A DNA stretch of 64,000 nucleotides from positions 76,532,291-76,596,290 of the forward strand of contig CM034531.1 in NCBI GenBank assembly GCA_020002185.1. The letters run 5' to 3'. Below the pieces are notes generated by a model, which saw only the letters and a list, made by a program, of their open reading frames with translations, was not told the DNA's origin and did no database searches. The position numbers and the translations under genes are program-made. The DNA is from Paraescarpia echinospica (Eukaryota > Annelida > Polychaeta > Sabellida > Siboglinidae). Positions 22,400 to 31,029 of this stretch are shown here, piece by piece. The stretch's first letter is position 1, and each line of letters begins with the position of its first letter.

Positions 22400-22975
22400 G
22401 GATTTCTTCCCAAACAACTTCTCCTTAATGGAGTTTGAATACACCTCAATGTTACGTGGAAGTAATCATAATTGTTCAAACCATTTCGTTAACGATGAAT
22501 TGTTGATTAACCTCTATATTATAAAATAACACTCTGTCTGTGTGTCTGTCTGTCTGTCTGATTGTGAACCCATAGCTCCGTCTGTTTTGCCTGTATGGTG
22601 CTGACATTTTGTTTGTAATCTAGCGGACCCATTTGGGTGGTTCGTAGATTTACTTTCTTCGAAATTCGTCGGGGCGATGGGGATCTCGGAAGGGGGTCAC
22701 AAACATATGGCTGCCTTTTTATCCAGGCAACGCCGGGTATCTCGAATTGTATTAAATAAGGATAACAGTTACTGTTGCGCCGTCTTGCAATATTCATAAA
22801 AAGGCGTGTTTGAGTTTATTGTATTGTTAGATGCGTGGTAATGCTGACTGAAGGCCGGGACAAAGATGATAGATATATTTGGTAATGTTTGCAGTTGGTC
22901 GACAGTTTGGATAATATTTGTACTGTATGTTGAGGCAGGTCCAACATATTGTTGCTATATTTGAACAGGAATAAT
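22400..22975 (+). repeat. Dispersed repeat, inverted partner at 56,868-57,603
   Basis: Read on the minus strand, this stretch matches 56,868-57,603 over most of its length. Shared landmarks: the TATATTATAAAATAA block, TTTGAACAATTATGATTACTTCC, a (CTGT)n patch, the ACGAATTTCGAA block, ATGAATATTGCAAGACGGCGCAACAGTAAC (given in two parts in both) and the GTCCCGGCCTTCAGTCAGCA end. The left copy lacks about 130 bp present in the right one. An open frame at 22,797-22,519 (minus) starts MNIARRRNSN, and its partner frame at 57,167 starts the same way, but no protein family is recognised. It is probably a non-autonomous transposable element. Confidence 0.75.
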
Positions 22976-23039
22976 AATACTTATATTCGTGAACATTTTC
23001 ATCAAGTTGGAAGAATAATTAAATAAGCAAATTTCTTAA

Positions 23040-24440
23040 TTCACAACTATATAAATTCGACTCACTTCGACGTATCGACCTCCATCGACGGCCTTCTTCA
23101 GGAACTGATCTTCCTCTACTCGCCAGAAGGCGTGGCGAGCAGGCTGTCCCACACGTGACTCAATCGGTAGTCCCTCATCACTATTCATTGTAGATGTAAT
23201 CTTTATGATCCAGATGGCCTCCTTGATCCATCGCGCCCCTCTGCCTGTCTCTCTGTCAACTACTCTTGCACTTTCCCAGTCTAAGACACAGTTTTGTCTG
23301 TCCGCATGGTCAGTTATAGCCGACTTGTGTTCAATGTTTGTTGAGTCTCCTTTTTCCTCGAGTAAAAAGTCTGGTTGTCACGGTTTCGACTTCCTTCATA
23401 TGTTCTTCTAGTCTCGTGCCAAGTGTTCTTCCCGTTTCCCCAATGTATGTCGTGTTACAGGTCTTACACGGGATTTGGTATACACCGTCGGTCTTCTTTC
23501 TGTCTTCCATTTTGTCTTTTGGGTGTGCTAATATTTTTCTGAGATTTTGGTGTGGTCTGACAGTGGACGCTATATCATGATGTTTTAGTATGCGTTGTAC
23601 CGGTTCTGTCACTCCTTGGACATATGGTAAAGTAACCATGCCAATGGACTTGTCTGTGTTATTCTTGTCCTTGATCTTTCTCCTCTGGTGTTGTTGTTGT
23701 TCCTTCATTGTCAAATTTGGGTACCCACTCTGATGTAGCGCCTTCTTGATGTGCTCCTCCTCCTTCTGTCTGTCCTCTGGCTCCGTTACGATGTTACTGC
23801 ACCTGTCTAGCAATGTTTTGATGAAACCCAGTTTCTGATGTAGCGGATGGTGTGAACTAAAGTTCAGATACTGGTCGGTGTGGGTTTTCTTCCGATACAC
23901 TAGGAATTTGACCGTTCCATCCTCTTTCCGTACCAGCAGTGTGTCTAGGAACGGCAGTGACCCCTCACTCTCTTCTTCAAACGTGAATTTGATGTTGCAT
24001 GTTGCATCAATGTTTTAGAGGTGATCTGTCTGTTGTTGTTGACACCTCTTCCTCACAATTTCCATTACGTCATCTACGTATCGCTTCCATAGTCTGGGCT
24101 GACATGTTACTGGCGCTGTCGCGATGGCATGTTGTTCCAGCCATTCCATGAATAGATTGGCTATTACCGGTGACACCGGGCTTCCCATCGCTGTGCCGAA
24201 CTTCTGTTGGTAGACTGTGCCCCTGAAGCTGAAATAATATGTTGTTGTTACAACAAACTTCAACAGCTCCATAGTGTCATCCACGTGTAGATTTGTCCTT
24301 TGTTTCAGTGTTGAGTCCTCCTTTAGTCGTTTTCTGTTGATGTGCAAAGTCTCATCAATTGGGGTGTTAGTAAACAAAGACACTACATCATGTGACAAGA
24401 ACATTTCATCTTGTTCGATTATCACACATGCCATTTCAGT
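23040..24440 (-). pseudogene. Penelope-like element: RT + GIY-YIG endonuclease, 5'-truncated
   Basis: The minus frame 24,434-24,015 is Penelope-type RT: DEMFLSHDVVSLFTNTPIDE, KFGTAMGSPVSPVIANLFME and RYVDDVMEI with the catalytic aspartates. The next part, 23,980-23,331, has EGSLPFLDTLLVRKEDGTVK, then YRKKTHTDQYLNFSSHHPL and the GIY-YIG endonuclease GVYQIPCKTCNTTYIGETGR followed by TRLEEHM. The frame then breaks; 23,330-23,090 continues the C-terminus with HADRQNCVLDWESARVVDRE. Penelope elements insert by target-primed reverse transcription using this nuclease. The N-terminal third of the RT is missing: at 24,440 it joins an unrelated LINE fragment. Few lesions, so a fairly recent copy. Confidence 0.9.
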
Positions 24441-24445
24441 CTGAG

Positions 24446-24800
24446 TTACGCTGCAGTGAACAGATAAGTCTTCAACATATATTTAAATGAGTCCAGTGAT
24501 GTTTTTCTGGTACACTTGACGGCAAAGCGTTCCACACTGCTGCCGCTGCGTGAGCAAATATAGAGAGAGTTGGAGTCAGCAGACCGAAAACGCCTGGCTG
24601 GCATGTAGACACGCACGAGCTTCTGCATGTAGACAGGCAAGAGGTCTTCGTGCAGCGTTTTGTGTCGCACCAATCCAGGATGTCGCATGTGCATGGGAGA
24701 AACGCTTGCGAAGATGGAACTGTTCTTGTTCATTACGACGTTGCTGCAACGGTTCGAATTCCGCATGGTAGATGCCAATAAACTATTGAAAGGATACATG
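24446..24800 (-). pseudogene. L2-group LINE RT C-terminal fragment
   Basis: The minus strand ends with ERFAVKCTRKTSLDSFKYML and KTYLFTAA, the C-terminal signature of L2-type RTs, also seen at 56,430-56,500. Upstream, RRFRSADSNSLYICSRSGSS is weakly similar to the expected region. It abuts the 5' break of the Penelope element. Confidence 0.6.
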
Positions 24801-25205
24801 GAATGACAAGAAGCACTCAACTACGAACTGGTTGCCTCCAGAGCTTGAAGACACCCCGCCGCTTCCGTTGAACAATTAACAGCATTTATTCATTTTAATG
24901 TGTTAGTAGTCATGTGTAGTTATATTGGCGCATATTTAATGGCCGATCCGTTTAACCTTTGTTTTCTTGTCTGGAGTGTTTCCCATATAATGTCTGTAAG
25001 AAGTTTGGTTGTGTTTCATGACTCTCTGGAGTAGCCGTGTTTGCATAACCTAGCTTGTTTTCAATTCGTTCTTTTTAATGTCCTCTTGGCAATTGGGAGC
25101 ACACGATTCAGGTGCACATTCCAGTATTGGACAAACTAGTTTTGTCGTGATTACTGATGTAATGGGAGTTGGGCATTTATTTAGACAACTCCTGATAACG
25201 GTAGT
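24801..25205. other. No recognised gene
   Basis: AT-rich flank between LINE fragment and SINE. No motif found on either strand. Confidence 0.3.
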
Positions 25206-25207
25206 GT

Positions 25208-25400
25208 GCGGCGCCGTGGTGCAGTGGCTAGAGCTTCGGACTCTCAACCGAGAAAACCCGGATTTGAATCATGTGCGGTGGTGTCGAACCTTGGGCAAGT
25301 TCGTTTATTATACGTTGCTCCAGTTCACTCAGCTGTATGAATGAGTACCTGGCTGTAGACACCAACCCTAAAACCAATACAAAAACCCTCAACCTACGGG
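25208..25400 (+). repeat. tRNA-derived SINE, plus orientation
   Basis: The start GGCGCCGTGGTGCAGTGGCT has an A-box-like TGGTGCAGTGG, and CCGGATTTGAATC at about 25,258-25,270 is a B box (consensus GGTTCGANTCC), so RNA polymerase III promoter elements are present. The tRNA-like head, about 72 bp, is followed by a body with CTTGGGCAAGTTCG and CACTCAGCTGTATGAATGAG. It is not a functional tRNA gene: the cloverleaf is incomplete. Confidence 0.75.
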
Positions 25401-25504
25401 GAATTTAGAAAACGATAAAGACGTTAAGTTTCTTCCGACGGGTCATAGGTTAATCCCTGATAGTTTGGCGCATGATGTGCAAGCCGTCTAGGAAGAACAC
25501 GCTA

Positions 25505-25750
25505 ACATACACCCACAAAAAAATACAAGTTCTTATGTAGCGCAGTATCCAGTCCTTGGGACTGTTCAAAGCGCTTTACACTTTATTTCCTGGCAGATCT
25601 GTTCAATCAAACACCATCTCGACTTCACTGGAAGCATCCATCCACGCTGCAATTAATGCGCGAAGAATATTCGTACACAAATATTGACCATTGTCTACGG
25701 CAGCGTATGATTCGAACTCGGGTTCTCTCAATTGTGGACATGCAAGCATG
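25505..25750 (-). repeat. tRNA-derived SINE, minus orientation
   Basis: On the minus strand GAGAACCCGAGTTCGAATC at about 25,710-25,728 is a good B box. The downstream body contains CCAGTGAAGTCGAG, CTGCCAGGAAATAAAG and GCGCTTTGAACAG, and ends in AGAACTTGTATTTTTTT near 25,525. A body fragment of the same family lies at 4,957-5,075. It forms a tail-to-tail pair with the plus-strand SINE at 25,208. Confidence 0.65.
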
Positions 25751-25875
25751 CATACATACACACATACATGCATACATGCATGTATACATTCATGCGTTTA
25801 TGCGTACATGCGTACATGCATACATGCATACATACATACATACATACATACATACATACATACGTACATGCATAA
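25738..25875 (+). repeat. (CATA/CATG)n microsatellite
   Basis: Interrupted CATACATG and CATACATA units run for about 135 bp, giving an artificially open frame in several phases. Confidence 0.9.
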
Positions 25876-25889
25876 TGTTGATGTGCCCT

Positions 25890-26622
25890 GCCCAGGTCCA
25901 CTTCTGTCTTCTGATTTGTTCTATCACGTCTATGACCTTTATCTTCTCTCTTACCCTGATGTTTTTTTTTTCTCTCCCGATATGTGATGTTTAACATACT
26001 TCGTTCCATCTTTGTTTGTGCGGCTTCTAGCTTGTTCTTTGCCGGGATGGTGACTGTCCATATTCCCGCGCTGTATGTCATCGCTGAAAGTACGCATCAG
26101 TCGTAGATTTGTCTCTTCAAGCAGGTTCCAAAGTTGCCCTTGAAGATATCGCGGAGTTTGTCGAATGCTGTCCAGATGGCGGTGATTCTTCTTTGAACCT
26201 CCTTGTCTTGGTTTTTGTCTATGGTACTGTATCGCTGTCCTAGATAGACGTAGCTTTCAACGTTCTCTATCTGCGTGGTGTTGATATATATATAGGTGTG
26301 TCATTTTCTAGCATAATTTTTGTCTACGAAATGTTCATCTTCAGACTTTGTTTTTCACTTTCATCAGCTAGCTCCAGCAGCATTTTTTGTAGTTCTTGCG
26401 GTGTAGTAGCACATGTAAGTATGTCGTCGACGAAGCGAAGACGACTGAGATATTCTCCGTCTATCCTCAAGCCTCTGGTTTCCCAGGTCAGTCTTCGGAA
26501 TATGCTTTAGAGTGTTGCCGTAAACAGCTTGGGCGATATTGTGTCATCCTGTCGTACTCCTCTCTTGATGTTGATCTTGTTGCTCCTTTTGTGTAGGTGG
26601 ACTGTGTTGGTCCTCTTTTGAC
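25890..26622 (-). pseudogene. RTE-like LINE RT fragment
   Basis: The minus strand reads KINIKRGVRQDDTISPKLFT (palm motif before the active site). A frameshifted FVDDI-type active site follows at about 26,430, then ELADESEKQSLKMNIS, NVESYVYLGQRYSTIDKNQD and, at 26,081-25,950, AQTKMERSMLNITYRERKKK. The last part shifts frame at a T10-like run (about 25,962-25,971). Order and motifs are those of RTE-group RTs. It ends where the Polinton fragment begins. Confidence 0.75.
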
Positions 26623-26627
26623 TAGGG

Positions 26628-27710
26628 GCGGCCCGATAAAATTCGTGATACGCGGATCGGGAAATGATTACCTGGATCTCGCCGGTACGATGCTACATGT
26701 TCAAACGAAGATGACCCGTCCCGACGGAACCGACCTGGACTTCGCCGATCCTGTGGATCCTGTGTATAACTAGCTCCATTCGCTGTTCAGCCAAGCTGAC
26801 GTCTACATGAACTGTACTCTCGTTACCCTCTCGACCAACACGTATCCGTAATGCGCCTACATCGAGACGCTGCTGAGCTACGATGACGATGCATAGGAGA
26901 CGCAACTGTCGGGTCAGATGTGGCACAAGGACACTGGCAGCCACATGGAGGCTCGACGAGAAAAGATCGGCCGGAATCGCGTCGTCGACATGATGGGTCG
27001 TCTCCACGTGGACCTGTTCCTTCAGGATAAATTCCCCATCAACGGTGTCGATGTCAAGATACGTCTGGTGACCAGCAAGAACGCGTTCGCACTTATGGCC
27101 GGTGTTTCCAACCCCGACTTCAAGATCAAGATCGTCAACGCCACCTTGTTCGTGAAAAAGGCCACTCTGAATCCCATCGTGCAGATGGCACACATCAAAG
27201 CTCTTGAGAAGAGCACGGCAAAGTATCCAATGCGTCCCGTAGAATGCAAGGTCTACTCCATTCCAGATAGAACCCGCCCGCACACGCACGATAATTTGGT
27301 CCTCGGAACCCTAGCGAAACGTCTCGTACTGTGCTGCATCGATAACGACGCCTACTACTGATCGTTCGACAAGAACCCGTTCCAGGCCAAGAACAACGAC
27401 ATCAACTTCCTCGCCGTGTACGTTGACGGTCGACATATACCCTCTAAACCTTTCCATCCAAATTTAGACAACGATCTCTTCGTCAGAAGCTATCTCAACC
27501 TGTTCACCTCGACCGGAAAGGTGTGCCACGACGAAGGGAATAGACTGTCTCGCGCCGACTTCCGACACTGCTACACCTTCTTGAGATTGGATCTCACCTT
27601 CGACGCATACGACGGCGCCTGCTTCCATCTGGTACAAAAGGCAACCTGCGCATCGAGTTCGAGTTCGTGTTGGATATCGGCAAGACCCCAACGTCATCTA
27701 CAACTTCTGA
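26628..27710 (+). pseudogene. Polinton/Maverick-type capsid (double jelly-roll, F54H12.2-like) gene, N-terminally truncated, with stops
   Basis: One plus-strand frame from 26,630 to about 27,640 encodes a protein of the family usually annotated in invertebrates as F54H12.2-like. I regard it as the hexon-like major capsid protein of Polinton (Maverick) virus-transposons. Recognisable pieces include KIRLVTSKNAF, ALEKSTAKYPMRPVECKVYS and NINFLAVYVDG-type sequence (here DINFLAVYVDG). In-frame stops are at 26,771 (TAG), 26,849 (TAA), 26,894 (TAG) and 27,359 (TGA). One base is missing near 27,640 and one is extra near 27,690, after which the expected end (NVIYNF, stop at 27,708) appears. The N-terminal part is absent. 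The gene sits directly upstream of a protease relic, the order expected for Polintons. Family assignment is from memory, not a search. Confidence 0.7.
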
Positions 27711-27747
27711 TGAGAAGGAAACCCAGCAGCTTGCTCGTTTACTCGCC

Positions 27748-28068
27748 ATGGATCCGCAGACAGGGTCGATCGTTCGCGCTATTGTGCCCAAATACAAACT
27801 ACACGTCATGTCGATAAACACTTTCCCCAGTGCCTTCGGCAAGAAACTGGGGGAACATTGGATATCGCTGTACCTGGATGATAATAGACACGGCAAATAG
27901 TTCTGTTCGTACGGCCTACCGCCTCAACACGTTGAGTTCCTCACCTTCATGAATAATCTTTGCGTTGAATGGACTCATAATTCCAATAGACTACTGAGTC
28001 CTCTGTCTAACGTTTACAAACAATATTGTGTGGCTTATCTCATAGTTCGCTGTCACGGTTTTCGATGA
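27748..28068 (+). pseudogene. Polinton/adenain-like cysteine protease, catalytic Cys replaced, nonsense mutation
   Basis: A 106-codon frame starts MDPQTG at 27,748, 38 bp after the capsid stop. It shows the fold signature of adenovirus/Polinton maturation proteases (Ulp1/C5-like): GEHW with the catalytic His (residue 37), SYGLPP after the acidic strand, and the QYC helix. A TAG stop at 27,898 splits it. At 28,015-28,020, where this family has the nucleophile Cys followed by Gly, the codons are TAC AAA (Tyr-Lys), so the active site is gone even apart from the stop. In living elements the protease cleaves capsid precursors. No polymerase, integrase or ATPase of a Polinton is visible nearby. Confidence 0.7.
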
Positions 28069-28141
28069 AGTCTTTTGTGAATGGTTTCGGTACTGATTTG
28101 GTGAGAAGCGATTGCCGTGTATTTGATTGGCTTAAACAATT

Positions 28142-28324
28142 GAGATAAGGTACACACTAGTACCCTGTTTCGATAGTGATTCATATGTATTCGATGTTTA
28201 ATTTCGGTACCGATTGTATATAATATAGCTTTTGAGATAAGGTACACTGTAGTACCCTGTTTCAACACTGATTCATGTGTATTTTATGTTTACTTTCGGC
28301 ACCAATTGTATATAGTGTACCTTT
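28142..28324 (+). repeat. 91-bp tandem duplication
   Basis: Two adjacent units start GAGATAAGGTACAC and contain AGTACCCTGTTTC, GATTCAT and ATTGTATATA. They differ at about ten positions. Directly downstream of the Polinton protease; no coding potential. Confidence 0.8.
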
Positions 28325-29110
28325 TTATGTGAGTTGTTTTGATATTGCTGCTTCTTTCGGCTTGTTTAGATAGCGATCGTCACCTTGTTTCATTGACAAG
28401 ATACCATCATTATCATGGATTGAACCAATGGCGTCGTCGTGATGACCCGTAAGCTCTGACCAATTGCGAGGTGTTAAGTCACCCTTAAGTTGTATCATGC
28501 ATGCACGAGCCTATGGCCTGGTCGTAATTATCCGTAAGCTCATGACTGCTGGCGTGGTTGTAAACACCTGCAAGTCAATATCATTATTAGCTTGTATCTT
28601 TAGTCAATAAAATACGTGTGCACTCGTATACTACCGTGTTTTGTTCGTTTTTCATAAGCGCATGCACGCGCTAACACAAAAAGATAGATGGCCCTTACAC
28701 ACGCACATGCATGCAATAACACACAAAAATAGATGACCCTTACATACACACACATACACACAGACACACACACGCACGCACACACACACACGATATTGTA
28801 CCCCATAAAAAGGTAGTCATCAGTCGTCCACCATTCTCCTCCCTTACACGCACACGCATGCACTGAAATAAGAGATAGTCATCAACTGTCCACCTCCCTT
28901 CCTCCCTTACATGCACAGACACCCACGCACGCACTATTAGAATGTTCAACGCTAGTCGGTAGAGGGATGAGCGATAATTAAGGGATACGATCTGATCGGA
29001 TTAAGTAGGTCAGTAATCCGCAGGAGGCGCTCCTAACCGGAATTGAGTCGGCATCTTACGTCCTTCTTTTTATGCAGCCTCATTTGCTCCTCGATATCCT
29101 CTCCTTAACT
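28325..29110. repeat. Non-coding stretch with degenerate CA-rich repeats
   Basis: It contains imperfect repeats around TGGCGTCGTCGTGATGACCCGTAAGCTC and TCGTAATTATCCGTAAGCTC (28,430-28,545, quoted in parts). Between 28,650 and 28,935 are (CA)n and longer units with TAGATG/TAGTCATC plus CCTTACA. No gene recognised. Confidence 0.5.
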
Positions 29111-29112
29111 AC

Positions 29113-29873
29113 TTACACTGGACCGAACATTTCAGAGAAATGCTGAACAGACCATCACCCGAAGAAGAGGCAGACATTCAGGACGCTCAAGACGATCTCG
29201 ACATCAACGTGGACATCTCTACTAAAGAAGAGATCATCACATCCATCAAGTCCTTGAAGAATGGCAAAGCCCCTGGCCAATACAACCTAAACACTGAACT
29301 GTTTAGCACAGACCCAAAACTAGCAGACTCTATCTTGACCCCCTGTTTTCACAGCAGCAAGGCATGGGGGGAGAATATCAGATGATTGGACTAAAGGCGT
29401 AATAATCAAAATCCCAAAGAAAGGAGCGTTAAGCGATTGCAATACCTGGCGTGGAATATCTCTTCTATCAGTTCCAATAAAATCGAATGCAAAATAATTG
29501 TCCAACGAATCACTGAGGCTGTTGACAAAACACTGAGTAAAGAGTAAGCTGGCTTCCGTAGAGGACACGGATGCACAGACCAGATATTTACCATCCGAAA
29601 CATCATTGAACAGTGCTCAGAGTGGCAAAGACAGCAATATATCATCGTTATTGACTTCGGAAAGGCATTCGATAGTATGCACAGAGACAGTCTGTGGCGA
29701 ATATTAAGAGCACGTGGGATCCCTCTTCAGATTGTCAACATCATTCGAAACTTCTACACAAATTTCACATGCAGCATCAACCAGTGTTTTGAAGTGAAGA
29801 CCGGTGTCAGAGAAGGGACTGCAATGTCGGCCTTCCTATTCAACAGCGTCATTGACTGGGTACTACGACGTAC

Positions 29874-29934
<61 letters not shown>

Positions 29935-31020
29935 AAAGCTTTATTTAATGATGGTGACCATGTCACGTTATATCGTGATTTTCAATGGGCCATCTCACAC
30001 TACATTCTTACATCAACATTTACACAGCTTTTATAAAATATACAATTCATAAAAAAAAATATATAAATAATATAGTAAATTAAATAAATAAAAATAAATT
30101 AAATAATAAATGATTAATATTACACTACAAATAAAACAACATCATGAATACGTTTACCAATTCTAGAAAGATTAATGTCATAATAATAGTCAATAAGATC
30201 AAGATGAATGAATTAAAACAATTCATCATTTACACTAAATACTCATTCAGGTACAACAGAAGACTAACCAAGAGGAATTAGATGGACACTTTTCTCCACC
30301 CTAGAGGACCTCGACTTTGCAGATGACCTCGCCCTCTTATCCAACTCCCATCGCCATATACAGGACAAGACAACAAGACTCAATATTTTCAGCCAACAAG
30401 TTGGACTTAAAATCACCCAAAAGAAAACAAACGTGATGAATGTGAGTATCTCAACTCCATCAGCAATTAAGGTTGATCAGTCTGAACTCACAAGTACTAT
30501 CACCTTCACATTCAGGACGGAGGTGCACGCACGGAAATTCAGAGCAGACTGAACAAGGCCAGAATTACTTTTATGAACATGAAGGCAGTGTGGAAATCAA
30601 CGCAGTACAGCTCAAGCACAAAGCTAAACATCTATCAGAGCTGTGTACTATCCACCTTCCGTATGGATCCGAATGCTGCCGCATGACTGAGCAAAACATG
30701 TCTAGACTGTCAACCTTCCATACCACAAGTCTCAGGAGAATCCTAAGGATATTCTGACCCAGACGAATTTCCAACAAGCAGCTGCTTGAAGATACGAAAC
30801 ATGAAGACATGCGCACCATCACCACCAGAAGACGCTGGAAGTGGTTTGGTATGTGTTACGGAAAGAAGCGAACTCAATTACCAGAACTGCAGTGCGCTGG
30901 ACCTCTGAAAGGAAAATGAAGAGATGACGTCCAAAAACAACTTGGCACAGGAATGTAGAAGCAGATATGAAGGAGACAAGACACAGCTGGCGCACCCTCG
31001 AGAGATAGGCATCGCTGCGG
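29113..31020 (+). pseudogene. RTE-like LINE RT, interrupted by a LINE 3' end
   Basis: The plus strand begins in the pre-RT region (HFREMLNRPSPEEEADIQDA; SLKNGKAPGQYNLNTELF). It carries IIKIPKKGALSDCNTWRGIS, an RT fingers part (29,540-29,780) and AFLFNSVIDWVLRRT at 29,830-29,870. Then it is interrupted (29,873-30,250) and resumes RGIRWTLFSTLEDLDFADDL with the FADD active site. The C-terminus follows at 30,500-31,020: TFMNMKAVWKSTQYSSSTKL, TTSLRRILRIF and RRRWKWFGM. Stops and shifts are frequent. No endonuclease is found upstream: 5'-truncated. Confidence 0.75.
29873..30250 (-). mobile_element. LINE 3' end with (TAC)n tail inserted into the RTE-like RT
   Basis: On the minus strand an AT-rich 3' UTR ends CGTGACATGGTCACCATC, ATTAAATAAAGC and then about twenty TAC repeats (29,874-29,933 plus-strand GTA). 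The polyadenylation-like AATAAAG followed by a simple-repeat tail fits an L2/CR1-type element truncated to its 3' UTR. It splits a reading frame between IDWVLRRT and the FADD region, which dates it after the RTE-like insertion. Confidence 0.65.
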
Positions 31021-31029
31021 ACGAGCCTT

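Noticed and set aside
25208..25280. Possible functional tRNA gene
   Set aside because: A and B boxes exist, but the stems do not form a full cloverleaf and a SINE body follows.
26693..27289. 198-codon minus-strand frame
   Set aside because: Antisense shadow of the capsid relic, which has family motifs in the plus frame.
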